From the NCBI RefSeq assembly GCF_019059575.1, contig NW_024882200.1, positions 62,001-126,000 of the forward strand: a DNA stretch of 64,000 nucleotides, read 5' to 3'. Positions 10,252 to 22,240 of the stretch are shown here, in pieces. Under the pieces are notes generated by a model that was not told the DNA's origin, ran no database searches, and saw only the letters and a program-made list of their open reading frames with translations. A program made the translations under genes and the position numbers. This DNA is from Amphibalanus amphitrite (lineage: Eukaryota > Arthropoda > Thecostraca > Balanomorpha > Balanidae). The first letter of the stretch is position 1. Each line of letters begins with the position of its first letter.

Positions 10252-13200
10252 CAAACTTTAAATTAAGTGCATGTTTTTAGTTATTCGTGATGAGATCTTT
10301 CGATTGGCGTTTGAATTTTCGAAATCGGACCAATAGTTCGGGAGATAACAGGGGGGTAAAATTTATCCCCCCAGCCCCGCGCGTTCGGCTGGAGAGTGGA
10401 GACCCCAGCCCCGCGCGGGTTAATGCATTGGGTGAGCCAAAATTGTTTTACAGTGGCGCTATTAAAACAAGCTCTCGAACCGATTTAATATCATTTCTTG
10501 CATGATGCCTGATGGCTACAGTAAAAAAAGAACAGCTAAAAAAACTACAAAAACTATGGAATGCCTTTCTGAAAGCTATTGAGCACCCCCAATGATTTTT
10601 GGAAAACTACACCCATGACTTGGTCTCGACCTCGAACAGCACTGCAGAGACGATCTTCGACCGACGCCGCCCGTTATCAGCACACTCTCTTCTTCATACC
10701 CCATCCACCTTTTCTCTTCCGATTCCAGTCCGGCTGCTCAAAGCTGCATGGCGCCGCGTAACGTTAAGTAACGTGACGTGTCGTCGGGCCGGGCCGGGCG
10801 TCATCGGCGGGCGTCACCGGCAGGTGCGGCGGCGGCGCGGCGGGATTCCTCGCGTTACCGTGATTCGCACCGCCGGCCGCGCGCGCTACGAAGCGGTCGT
10901 GTGGGCCCCATCGCCGCCTCAGTTAGCCGCGCCGGCCGTATCGTGCAGCGCAATAAATAATCCCCGTAATGGATGGTGATGCTCGGGCGGGGTATGTATT
11001 AAACCGGTATAATTTAAGGCCGCCGCGCACCTCCACAAACGATGTACGCAGACAGAACGGAACTATGCTCAAAGAGAGATGGAAACATCATGAGGCGACA
11101 CTAATGCACTCAGCGCCAATGACAGGCGAGAATGCCTGCAATGACAGAATACATTTGCGGTTGGGTTTAAATTAAATTCGAAATATGGATTAATTTGTAG
11201 GTAGAATGTATGACTTCCCATATTTTTATCCCTTTCCGGAGGGCGCGCACAGGTTATTCAACACACGCACCCACGACATTCACATAACATTAATAGCTAG
11301 TCGTCACCAAAAAGCTGCCAATTACGGCTCATTAGCGACACGCACCCGTCTTAATCACAGCATCATTAGTGACCGCCAATCAAACTCGGCTCCATCGTTA
11401 CCATGAGACCAAACCACCGCCAGTCAAACCGACCCACTGAACTTCCTGACAGGCGGACAAAGACGGCCGGTCGCCGCCACCGGCAGTGTGCGCTCTATAA
11501 CGCACAGCGGCGCCCGCCACCGAGCCGTGGCAGCTGTCACAGCTGTCACAGCTGCCGCGGCCAGCCACAGCTGCCGCGGCCAGTCACCGCCAGTCCAACA
11601 TTGGCATGTCGCGCGGCCCGCCCAACCGATATGTGTGACACGGTCTGACGGGTCAGCCAGTCCAACATCGGCATGTCGCGCGGCCCGTCTAGCCGATATG
11701 TGACACAGTCTGACGGGTCAGCCAGAGTGGCTAACGCCAGCCGCAGCTGTGGAGCGGCTAACGCCAGCGGCTGGGGTGGGGCAACTGGACGACGGCCAGT
11801 TATCCCGCCGCCTCTGAGAGTCCGCAGTCCCAGAACCACCTGAGCAGAAGGTGGATTTCTATTGGTGGTGGTGTAGCTATCCACAGTTCAAGGAACGCCA
11901 ACTACTTCCGACCGACCTATTTAGGCAAAATTCACGAGGTGCCTGGTTGGCTTTTGAGCGACACATTCACTTCCGGTATTCAGCTTCGAGCCAGCCAGTT
12001 GATTTTATGGGTTATGAAATTGACCAGAGCATTTCACTGAAATACATTTCAAAGAACTGTTTTCATACGTTTGTGAATATTTCTTGTCTCGTGGTTAATG
12101 TTTCCATTGCAAAGTGACGACCCTGCGGCGTAGTTCCTGATCTGGAAGAAAAATCAGTTAATCGGATCTAAATTCGCCATTTTATCAGTTAGCTTCTGCC
12201 CCAAGGGAGCAAAGTTTGGTCAAAGTAGCAGATGTTCGGTTAATCGGTTCACCATTTAACTTTTCGTCCGTAAATTTTCACCCTGGGGAGGAGAGGGTCG
12301 GAGTCGGATCGCGGAACTCCCGAGTATCTCTGACTCCCCCTCATCCTCTCTCTATCTCTCTGCCAAGAGGTGAGTCCCAGTATCTCCGACTTCCCCCTCT
12401 GCCCCTCTCCGTCACTCTACCCTGCCGAGGAGCGCGACTGTTCTGTATCGATCTGACCGGTCACAGGGAGCCGGTCGGGGCTCTCGAGACGCGCAGCGTT
12501 CGGGGTAGACACGGATATCGAAGGGCCAAGAAGGTACGTCCATAACGCAGGTCGCAGTTAAGGAAAACCAGAAATGTGCAGACGGGGTAATAAATTCTCA
12601 TAATGAAGACATTAAATTCGTCAGAGGTGCAGGCGGAACATCAGCAGCGGAAGGAAAAGGCGTTTTCATGTAGTAGTTCAGGCAATACAAATAGGTTATT
12701 GTTAAACCGCCAGCAAATAAATATGCATTATATACAGCTTTCACGGCTTATTCCAGCTCGAGAGCGCTGAGAGCTTCGCCCACATCATAAACTGGTAGGC
12801 GATAGACGTCAGCACACAAACATTAACTGACTTTATGAAGTCGTTTAAATTTAATAACATCACACTATGCCTGATATTGTGAGAAAAACATTTCCGAGTC
12901 GGTTAAAATCCCTACATACATGTTATTTATAATGCAGTAAGCCTGAGTAAATCTGAACATAATGCAATCACTGGTATACACTATACCTACATCCACCGTA
13001 TTTCTAGGTGCCTTGGTTGGCTGAGGTCTTTCCTACGTCGCCATCAAAGGTTGGGCCTAACCAAGGCCCTATATACCAGGTAGGTTCATTAGGGAATTTT
13101 TTACGTTCCCCCTACCGGCCCCGGATGACGTCACTGGGGTGCTCCCGCCGCGGCCGGCCTATGTATAGAGCATTGCTACGAACTTTCCGGTGGCATTTTT

Positions 13201-13350
13201 TTCGTGTTATAACGCCCAAAAAGCTATCGCGAGCACTTTTCGCACTAGAAATTGAAAATATGTCGCATTTTAAAGTGAGTAATAGTGATATATGGTCACG
13301 TCCAGGAAAAGCGGGCCGAAACCAGCGAGGCTTGTATGGGTCCCAGGGCG
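10252..13350. other. Unannotated interval
   Basis: A palindromic ggggtaaaatttatcccc lies at about 10354-10371, GC-rich blocks at about 10780-10960 and 11400-11830, and a pyrimidine-rich stretch at 12320-12430. At 11600-11720 a block of about 60 bp (gtcgcgcggcccg, ccgatatgtg, gacggtctgacgggtcagcc) is repeated twice. No gene was recognised. Confidence 0.4.
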
Positions 13351-13910
13351 CAGGGTTATGGAGTCGGGACCGGACTTTGATCGGAGTCGAACTGGAGCCG
13401 GAATCGGAGTCGGAGTCGTTTTTGGAAGCCGGAGCCGGAGTCAGAGTCGAAGTCACCAAAAATTCATCGGTTCCGCAGACTGCGGAGCTGCAGGGCTGCC
13501 CGGAGTCTGAGTCGGAATCGGTCAGAATAGACAGTTCTGCCCGGAGTAGGAGTCGCAGGGCTGCGGAGTCGATGTATTTTCGGTGACTCCGACTCCGACT
13601 CCGGCTTTCAAAAACCAGCTGCGACTCCGACTCCGACTCCGGGCAGAATAGTCGACTCCGACCGACTCCAACTCCCGACTCCGACTCCGCAGACCTAGCA
13701 GGGCTGCGGGGCGACAGATTTTCGGTGACTCCGACTCCGACTCCGGCTCGGGTTTCTAAAATCGACTCCGACTCCGAATCCGGTCACAACTGTCGACTCC
13801 GACCGACTCTGACTCCGACTCCGACTCCGCAGCCCTGAGTCGGAATTAGTTTTTGGAACTAGAAGTCAGGAGTCAGTAGTCACCGAAATTACATCGGCTC
13901 CGCTGCCCTG
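13351..13910. mobile_element. hAT-like MITE rich in GGAGTC repeats
   Basis: The left end CAGGGTTATGGAGTCGG and the right end CCGCTGCCCTG are flanked by 8-bp direct repeats that differ at one base (ccagggcg at 13343, ctagggcg at 13911), as expected of a hAT target duplication. The interior is made of GGAGTC units on the left and GACTCC units on the right. Internal copies of the terminal motif CAGGGCTGCGGAGTCGG occur near 13555, and in inverse near 13698 and 13836, so the element looks like several related MITEs nested or concatenated. It has no coding capacity. The TIRs are imperfect, which suggests moderate age. Confidence 0.65.
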
Positions 13911-14097
13911 CTAGGGCGCTCAGGACGGATGCACTTAAGTTGCATTGCTGAGAAAAATCGAATAAACATTTTCACTAAATATTATAAGTTTCACTTAAGG
14001 GTGGCCGTTACTCACAGCTGGTGGTACAATATCGAGACGCACAGCCGTTACCCAATGCCGAGTCGCACAGTGAGTCGCACAGCCGTTACACACAGCC

Positions 14098-14337
14098 GGC
14101 CCAATCTCACCAAGTGCGGTAAACTGAATTTGGGGTAAAATACCAAACTACCCCACTCCGTAACTACAAAAATACTGTCCCAAAATTAATGTTACATAAC
14201 TTGGTGAGATTGGGCCAAGTGCCCAACCTCACCAAGCTAGTTTAACTAATTTCGGGGTAGTATTTTTGTAGTTATGGAGTGGGGTAGTTTGGTATTTTAC
14301 CCCAAATTCAGTTTACCCCACTTGGTGAGATTGGGCC
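14098..14337. mobile_element. Foldback MITE inside satellite
   Basis: Two arms of about 79 bp are near-perfect inverted copies: 14098-14176 and 14259-14337, starting ggcccaatctcaccaag. A shorter inner inverted pair (cttggtgagattggg and cccaacctcaccaag) lies in the loop, and a third short left-end copy follows at 14341-14363. There is no ORF. The satellite motif cagccgg / ccggaggcacc is split by it, so it inserted after the array formed. Confidence 0.75.
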
Positions 14338-14739
14338 CGGGGCCCAATCTCACCAAGTGGGGTATCCGGAGGCACCATGCCGAGTCACACAGCACCAACA
14401 GATCTGGCCGTGCCACACCGAGTCGCACAGCCGTTACACACAGCCGGAGGCACCACGCCGAGTTGCACAGCACCAGCCACCAACAGATCTGGCCGTGCCA
14501 CACCGAGTCGCACAGCCGTTACACACAGCCGGAGGCACCACGCTGAGTTGCACAGCACCAACAGATCTGGCCGTACCACACCGAGTCGCACAGCCGTTAC
14601 ACACAGCCGGAGGCACCAATTGCCGAGTCGCACAGCACCCACACAGAGCCGGCCGTACCACACCGAGTCGCACAGCCGGTACACACAGCCGGAGGCACCA
14701 TGCCGAGTCGCACAGCACCCACACAGAGCCGGCCGCACC

Positions 14740-15314
14740 CAGTGGCGCGGGAACTTCTTCCAGACTGGGGGGGCTGAACCATAATAGAAATCAACCTAGG
14801 GTACCCCCAAATCTAGTTTTCTCACCGGTTTTAGGCCACTTATTTTTCAGACCTTGGCCTTTTCAACAACAAAAAAAAAAACGAAAATATTTTCAAAAAG
14901 TGAGGTATTCCGTCTCAGCCGAGTGAAGAAACTACCGTTTTGGCAACCTGGAGTAAAGGGTTTAATCTGCCAAATGAGTTGCCCAGCCAGTGAAATAGGT
15001 GGATTTTTCACTTACATGCTTTCTTCCTTTGTGACCCACAACCCCTAATTTGGGGAGGACAAGCTGCCCGACGGTTCCTGGCCTCATGAAACGTTGTGGG
15101 GCACCACCCCCACGGCCGCAGAGTTGTGGGGGCAAGCTTCCCCCACTGCCCCCTCCCCCGGTTCCCACGCCTATGTATGAATCTTGAAATTATGTTGGTA
15201 GATTTCCGATTTCGATTCCTCCAGCTGGGGGGGCTCAAATACATTACGAGCCCCCCCAGCCGAAAAGCTGGGGGAGCTCAGCCCCCCCTAGCCCCCCCGG
15301 TTCCCGCGCCACTG
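14740..15314. mobile_element. hAT-like MITE with perfect 8-bp target duplication
   Basis: The terminal inverted repeats are CAGTGGCGCGGGAAC and GTTCCCGCGCCACTG. Flanking 8-bp direct repeats gccgcacc (14732-14739 and 15315-15322) are identical and derive from the host satellite unit. The 575-bp interior has no transposase. An internal relative of the right end (cccccggttcccacgcctatg, about 15152-15172) precedes the true right end, so the 3' terminus seems duplicated within the element. Runs of G or C seven to eight long flank each end motif. Confidence 0.85.
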
Positions 15315-15415
15315 GCCGCACCACACCGAGTCACACAGCACCACGCCGACTCGTAGTCGCTACACGAGCCGGTTTACCAGCTCACCTAGAGCTCCTTGCA
15401 TGATGGCCAACTTTT

Positions 15416-15844
15416 CTATCGGCTCTTTTCAGCTGCCGGACCTCGTCCAGTCAGGCTAAGGGACCGAAGGGGGAGATGGAGACGGGTGCTCGCCAACTTC
15501 CTGGACACGCGGGTGCCGAGCTGAGGCTGCTTGACGGCGATGAAAAGCTTGAGACGCTATATGACTCGCGGCCCCTGATCTGCATTTGCCCCCATCAGCA
15601 GGCAGAAGTTCCGCTCGAACTCCTCCACAGCGGCCATCCAGGCTTGTGACAGAACAAACAGCTGGCCTCGGCTGATCGTCACAATTCAGCTGTTCGGCAG
15701 GGTGTTCAGTGTCTCCAGCGGCGTGGTGACACTTGTATGCCACGAAGCCGGCAACAAATGCCAGCCCCTCGCGCTGAGCTTCCAGGTTGGAACTCGTCAG
15801 CTCGGCGCCGGCCATGGCTGCCAGCGTCGACACCGGCAGCGGCA
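15416..15844 (-). pseudogene. Decayed P-element/THAP9-like transposase fragment
   Basis: On the minus strand, after a gctttcacag acceptor, the frame reads TLAAMAGAELTSSN, then EGLAFVAGFVAYKC, which resembles the (Y/F)(I/V)AGYVAxK motif in the C-terminal part of P-element and THAP9 transposases. Similarity then moves to another frame: AWMAAVEEFERNFCLLMG, one in-frame stop, then RLKLFIAVK and STRLHLPLRSLSL, like the FxxTRxxIRLRxLN end of those proteins. So at least one frameshift and one stop separate it from an intact gene. An exon-like block with good splice sites lies upstream on the same strand (16410-16530, KAEARASRSLRRTTAKEVKE); whether it belongs is unclear. The family call rests on short motifs recognised by eye. 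Confidence 0.45.
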
Positions 15845-17454
15845 CTGTGAAAGCAGTATTACGCTACATCACTTGAAAGACATTGACAATTAAATATGTA
15901 TTGTGCAACAAAAGAAAAACGTTAACACTTAAATGAGCCTAGTCTACGCACTGAAAGTGACAGATTTCGCGGACAACGAAAAATGCATGCCCCTTGGCTT
16001 TGCATTAATCCATTTTCCCGTTACTATTAAGCCTCGTTTGGCGACTGCCCCACGAATTCGCTCGTGATTAGCATGGCACTTTTTCAGAAGGAAAAAAACA
16101 CTGCGTATAAAATTGTTCAAACATCAACCAAGACTGAAACAACTCAGTTTTTTCTAAGCACTAGTTAGGACCAGCATACGTCATTAGCAGAACATTTAGT
16201 GGATGTGACTTGAGACATCACCTTATTGGATTGAGTGGCGGCCTTATGCCGACAAAAAGTTACCATTACTCATGGCAAAAAGAATGTTTTGATGCATTTT
16301 ACCAATGGGAATTAAAATGGTGTCGCTCAAGACGGGCCAGGATTTGTAACACTGATGGATATTTGTGAGCACTTTTAATGTGAGTGAAAACATAAACCAT
16401 TAGACTTACCTACTTGTCAGAGGTCCCTGCTGGCTGGTCTAGAGGTTGCTCGCAGGTTGCCCCCATAATCTCCTTGACCTCCTTTGCAGTGGTCCTCCTC
16501 AGGGACCTACTCGCCCTCGCCTCAGCTTTCCTGTAAACAGAAAACTCTCAGCACAAACAAATTTGGCTAACATCATGCTGACAGTACAAGCAACTAATAA
16601 ATAAATTTGAATAAGATTAAGCAGTAAGCACCTACCCATGAAATAACTTTAGTGACCAATTTGAAAATAAACAATAATACAATGCAAAAACATTTGTTTT
16701 CATTTTTACAGCTCTGATAACATTGCAACGAGACTGAGATGAACCCAGCCCGCAGTATGTGACCATACTATACGAGTATACAATTTAAATTTTAATGATA
16801 AAAAGTAAAGAGCTCATTTATATTTCAATTTGCCATTGTAACACTAGTTTGTTTACATTACGTGCTTTCTCTAAACATTTTATTTGTTGAGTGTATCATG
16901 TTAGGTCAAGGTACTTATGCGCACTGCGAGCACTGAAAAATTATTACCTACCAGCTTAATTGCAAAAATGGAAACTTTAAAAAACGCCAGATTATGTTAA
17001 GATCCGTTGCAAAATGAATACCTTGGTTGAGGTTCCTCAGCATGTTCCCACCTTGAAATACTTGGTTGTTCTTCATGATATATGAGACGAAACGTAATAC
17101 AAAGTGTGGTTGCCACTTATGTTAAGCTTTTGCGACCTTCAAACACATGAAAATGTGTTTATATTATCAAACAAACATATTAAAACTTTGCATAGCAACC
17201 AAAGTAATAACACGCAACGGTCGGAAAACACTGCGCCGGTGCGCCAGAATTGACTACATTACTCGAATCTCAGCGACCAATCAGCTTTCGAGCATCCCAG
17301 TTACGTCACATTGGCAGCATTTGGTAGCAATTTCCTTGTACGTGTGTCCCTATGGCGATGAACCCCCCTGGGCCTAACCCCTCCCCACTTCACTTTGACG
17401 CCACTCACGGTTTAACCAAGCGGCTCTCTCAGCATCCGTTTGACGGAGAGGAGA
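15845..17454. other. AT-rich interval, no gene recognised
   Basis: Apart from the exon-like block at 16410-16530 on the minus strand (acceptor ctgtttacag, donor gtaagt, one open frame that ends in TAG exactly at the donor), nothing was recognised. Confidence 0.4.
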
Positions 17455-18035
17455 TGCCAAACCAAACCAAACCAAACCAGACTATGACGCCGGGAACCAA
17501 ACCAAACCAAACTAAGCCATGACATCCGCAGCCAAACCAAACCATACCAGGCCAGACCAAGACCGAGCTGGGCAGACCGGCCGGAGCCATGGTGGCGAGC
17601 AGTTGCCAAACTAGACCAGAGCAAGTCAGACCACGACCCGACCGGTCAGACCGGGCCACGGCGGCGCCGACGGCAAACCAGACCAAACCAGACCATGACA
17701 CCGGGAACCGAACCGAACCAAACCAGACCAGACCAGACCAGACCATGACCAAGCCGGTCAGGCCCAGGCCATGGCGGCGGAGAGCTGCCAAACCAGACCT
17801 GCCCAGACCAGATCATGACGGAGTTAGACCGGGCCGGGGCCATGGCGGCTAACAGCTGCCAAACCAAAACAAACTAAACCAGACGAGACAATGACGCCGT
17901 CGGCCAAACCAGACCGGACCAGACCAGACCATGACCAAGCCGGTCAGGCCCAGGCCATGGCGGCGGACAGCTGCCAAACCAAACCAGACCAGACCAGACC
18001 AGACCAGACCAGACCAGACCATGACCGAGCCGGGG
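17455..18035. repeat. Compound minisatellite (AACCAAACCAGACC type)
   Basis: Short units aaacc and agacc are stacked into higher-order units that also carry gccatggcggcgg(a)cagctgcc. That block recurs at about 17586, 17769, 17839 and 17954, giving irregular spacings of 70-183 bp. Open frames on both strands through it (GLVWFG or QTRPDQ repeats) are artefacts of the array. Confidence 0.85.
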
Positions 18036-18279
18036 CCACGGCGTCGCCGTCGGCCAATAACCGTCGGCAACGACGCGTCATCCGACGACAGACGACAGCC
18101 GTCAATCTCGCCGGACCGGCGCCAATTTGGCCCGATGAGATAAATCAGACCGCGCCAAGGCCGCCGGCTGCCAGACGGAGACAGTGGTCCGCCGTCGCCG
18201 CCATCGTGATATCAGAGCGACGGTCCTAACCGAGCGACCGACCGATGGACCACAAAAGCACCGCGACAGAGAACAGCGT

Positions 18280-18430
18280 CAGACATATAGACAGACAGAG
18301 ATATAGACATGCATTTTTATATAATTACATACAAGGCATATGTATCGATGAGATAGGCAAATATACAGTCAGTCCGACAGGCAGTAAGACAGACAGACAG
18401 ACATACAAACGGACGGTTAGACAGACATAC
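18280..18430. repeat. Degenerate GACA/GATA microsatellite
   Basis: Interrupted runs of agac, agacat and gata units, with a perfect stretch of gacagacagacagac near 18387-18401. The interval 18431-19090 after it is AT-rich with nothing recognised. Confidence 0.7.
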
Positions 18431-19089
18431 AGTCAAACATTCCTGTTCAAAGACAAGACTCATGTTCCATACCGCAGCGCTCAACTCGAAGTCCCGATAC
18501 GAAGTACGAATAACATAAATTCAAATGAACAGAACACCGTCCAACACTAGGGTGGAGAACCAGCTGGATCCAGTCCAAGATGGATGAACTAAGTCGAAGA
18601 GAGCGTTCCAGTGTCACAGCCTCGTCCGCCGCTTCTCATACAATGCTTTGTCATTAGCCTGGGATAGCGACTTAGTGTTGGCGTGAAACCTGATCCATGT
18701 GTCAGGATAATGTGACACACTGTATCTGTTGGATTCCGGCTTCGTGTGATTGGCCAATAACTTATAACTGCCGACTGATCTGAAAATATTGACCAAAAAA
18801 GCAAAATAACCAAAACCTTGACACTTTTTCAACATAAAAACACGCCTTTAAATGATGTTGCACTAGAGCAAATCCTCTTTATTTTACTGCTTTCATGTCC
18901 GATTCTAGATATAACTAACGCAAGGAGTTCAACCGTATTATCAATTCTATCTCTCTATACGACGAAACGAATGATGGATTATATTACATTAGATCTCACC
19001 GATAGTCTTTTTTCAAATTCCGTGCGCCATAGTCCCTTGTTTACCTTCGCTTACCTAATACTTCAATCAGCTTGACCAACATTCCATCT

Positions 19090-19480
19090 GCATACCCTTC
19101 CCCTTCCCTTCCAACCGTCACATTCCCTGTACCCCACGGCCTCAGCAGGGCACTGGCGATGGGGGAAGCGACGCTAAAGGGGGAGGGAAGCGAAGCTCGA
19201 CGGTACATTTCATCGACGGCGACGCACCGTATCAGACGGAGCATCGGCCCCGACGGAACCGCAACGGCCGCCACACCCAAATGGCACCGTTAATATTTGA
19301 GCGGCGGCGGCGGCGGCGCGGCGAAGGAACACATCGCGGTGATGAGCCTCGATACGGCACTGGCGGCGCGCCGGTCGGAGCATATAGTTCCCGACAGAGA
19401 CGACCATAGGCGCCCGGCTGAGGAAAACAACTTCTGCTCGCTGCTGATGCCACGCAGCGACCCGCGGAATGGGTTGGAAC
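19090..19480. other. GC-rich island
   Basis: A CpG-rich block with a ggcggcggcggcggcgc run near 19303. Open frames on both strands lack recognisable domains. It could be a regulatory island; no promoter element was identified. The interval 19481-20083 contains nothing recognised. Confidence 0.3.
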
Positions 19481-20091
19481 GCGAATATGTTAAGCACACC
19501 GGACCGGAAATGCAATTCAAATGTTCGCATGATGGTTCAAATACAGAGCACGGGATATGCAGCCAGAATTAATCCTTTGTGGGGATGAGAGAGTTCCGTA
19601 AAGCAAATAAATAACATTCTCAAAGGAAAATAATATGCCCCCCTAATTAATGGTAACCGCTAAGCATGATAGCGGTTAGCAGTAAAAAGGCACAATAGAT
19701 TGTTCCTTGTTTCTATTGCAAGCCAGAACGTTCCACAAAACTTGCTGCTACAACTACGTAAAATAGTATTTTGAAAAGGAAAGAAAGACCCACATATACT
19801 TTAATTTTCATCGTTTTATTCGTGCTTATCTTCAAAACTACATAAGGCATTTATCTAGTCGTCTCCATTTACACAAAAAAAAACTTCGCCGAGCTTCACT
19901 TAGCTATCCAATCTTGCTATCCCTCCCCATCCAGCCAGTGATTCCATATAAATCTTTCCACCACCTTCACCGACAGTGCAGCATGCGGCACGTCAGGTGG
20001 AGGTGACCTCTGACCTGCGCGCGTGCTCAACCTCCTCCACCGGCGGCGACCGACAGGCCATATCGCAGCCAGGCCAGGCCACGGTCCGAGC

Positions 20092-21982
20092 TAGTGATGT
20101 CAATTTCAGAAATTTTGGAAACCAATACCAAACCGATACCGACCAAAACCACTGAGAGTATACCAAAACCGAACCGATTTTCAGAAATAGGGGGAAATAC
20201 CGACTAGATACCGAAATCAGGGAATTATCAAACAAATGCTTCAAACTTTCTCAAGACATATGATAAGCCTTGAAAGGCATCTCATACTTTGAAATAAGGT
20301 AACAAAAACAAATCAGGCAATCTCTTTAATTATTTGCATTGCAAAAAAAAAAAAAACATTTATAACTTATTTTGTACCTATTAACAAAAATTCAGGTCAG
20401 TTATTTTACTGGAATGTGGATTCAAGTCAACTGCATGAGGTGTTAGGAAAATAACTTGAACCCTGAATCTTGTCCATGCCTGAACCATCAAACCTTCTTT
20501 CAATTCAAGTCATTCATTTCGAGTCCGGTCAAGACAGGGTTAAGTGTGTTATCATGATCCAAAAGTGGTGACCCTTTTGACAATGATGGGCTACACCTTG
20601 GGCTGGCTACACCATTAATGTAAACAAAGGCCATGATACCTACAGTTAAACCCAAGTAGCATGGTGATTGGTGACGATGTCACAATACTGACGCAGCCAA
20701 TTTTTCTTCATAAACAAATGTGTAACACAACAAAACTGGATAAATAATTACTTACGAGGCACACTGATAGATAGCAGACACCACTGTAATGATATCGCGA
20801 TGAAATCTAAGTAAAATGTCCATAATTTTACGGAAGCATTGACACACGTCACGTGTCATCTCTTCCATAATGGCGGCCTAACAGGCGGCGGCCATTTGCA
20901 TTAATGATTAAACTGCATAAAATAAAGTTTTTCTTTTCTTTTTTGCTTAAGTCCACTTTAATGAAAATTCCTTGTATAAATTTTGATATCTTAAAATTAA
21001 TTCAAGAAAGTTGTAAGCCGCTTTTGCTGAAAAATGAAGTACCAGAAAAACATAGTTGTTCAATTATTTTCAATTAATTATTGAGCTATATCGGTTCCTC
21101 AACCTGGCGCAGCTGCGACAATGAAATGTTTTTAGATGTGTTCAGTGTTGAAACTGCTGTGTGCGAGTCAAGCCAAAAGCCAATTATATTTTATGAGTGC
21201 TTATGATAAAATTGCAAGTGATCTGTATATGTTGAGAGAGCAGGAAAGAGAACACTAATTGAAGAAAATAAATTATCCACAGGATCATGACAGCATCGCT
21301 CACTACAAGGCTTTTTGAAGTTGAGCGAAGTTGAAGATCTGTGGGGTGATACGGGTGATGATGAAGTGACAAATGCTGCCTTAAATATTAGATGATAATG
21401 GTGAAGCTAGTGCTGTATTAAACAGGGTTTTGGATAATGTAATTGCATTGCAGTAAAATGGAGAGGAAGACAAGGTCAAGATCAATCACAGACTCCTCAA
21501 AACAAATTCAAATTTGTTGCTAATAAATGCTTTGGAAAATTTTGAGAAAGGCAGTTTAAGTATGTTTTCCAGCATACAGTGAGTTAAACATTAATTCATG
21601 TTTATGTCTTGCACATTGGCTTTCTTTGTAGGATAATTATCCTCATGGTATTGGAATTTGCTAACACTGATAAGTTGCCATTTAACATTGGTAGACTGAT
21701 GTATTTGATATTACAGCTGATGTGTTTGCCCATTTGTTAGGACATCATGCATTTGGGAGAAATGTGTCATGATTGCCATTTTTCTTCATCCAGTGTCATT
21801 TAGCAAAATCAAATTTGAGTTCAGAAGGTTTATCAAAAATGCTTTCAAATATTTTAAGACAGTAGTTGATTTTCATGATACCGACAAAATACCAAATGCT
21901 TTTGGTATATAATACCGAATACCGAATCGGTATTGGTTCGGTATCGGTATACCGAAATTTTGGTAACCGATTGACACCACTA
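20092..21982. mobile_element. hAT-like element with perfect target duplication
   Basis: Inverted termini start TAGTG(A/G)TGTCAAT and continue with partly matching blocks rich in accaatacc and accgatacc. Identical 8-bp direct repeats gtccgagc flank it (20084-20091 and 21983-21990). The 1.9-kb AT-rich interior has no frame long enough for a transposase and I recognise no transposase motif, so it is treated as a non-autonomous derivative. Its low GC content contrasts sharply with the GC-rich flanks. Confidence 0.85.
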
Positions 21983-22180
21983 GTCCGAGCCACCTCCTAG
22001 CGGCGCCTCCTACCACGGAGCGGCCCACAGCGCCCCGGGCGCCGGCGATCGGCCCCGTCACGGATTAGCGCCAATTACCGTCGACAATTGTAGAAACGCC
22101 GCTGATGAATGGCGAGAAGCCGGCCCTCGGCGGGGGTTCGGCCGGCAGGCCGCCGCCGCCCGCCCGCTCGCTCGCGATAT

Positions 22181-22240
22181 TTCAATTAATGCCGGCGAAT
22201 CGCCTTCATTAATCCCAGTCTCAATTAGTTTTCGAATCGG
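22181..22240. promoter_or_regulatory. Possible enhancer core: homeodomain and TAATCC motifs
   Basis: Within a GC-rich block, three AT cores occur in 50 bp: ttcaattaatgcc, ttcattaatccc and tcaattagtttt. TAATTA/CAATTA cores are generic homeodomain sites and TAATCC is the Otx/Bicoid type. Because this lies in an intron of a presumed cut gene, a regulatory role is plausible but inferred only from motif density. Confidence 0.3.

Larger units (their letters stand above)
14030..15370. repeat. 78-85 bp tandem satellite, twice interrupted
   Basis: Units contain ccgagtcgcacagccgttac, cacagccggaggcacca and cagatctggccgt. The agtcg anchor falls at 14421, 14506, 14584 and 14666, giving periods of 85, 78 and 82 bp, and partial units occur at 14030-14100 and 15315-15370. 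The array is split by a foldback element (14098-14337) and by a hAT-like MITE (14740-15314), each inserted cleanly within a unit. Open frames here (for example 14377-14784) only reflect the repeat. Confidence 0.8.

Noticed and set aside
14377-14784. Repeat protein-like ORFs on both strands
   Set aside because: Translation of the 80-bp satellite; no start context, both strands open.
17429-17791. ORFs with GLVWFG repeats
   Set aside because: Translation of the AACCAAACCAGACC minisatellite.
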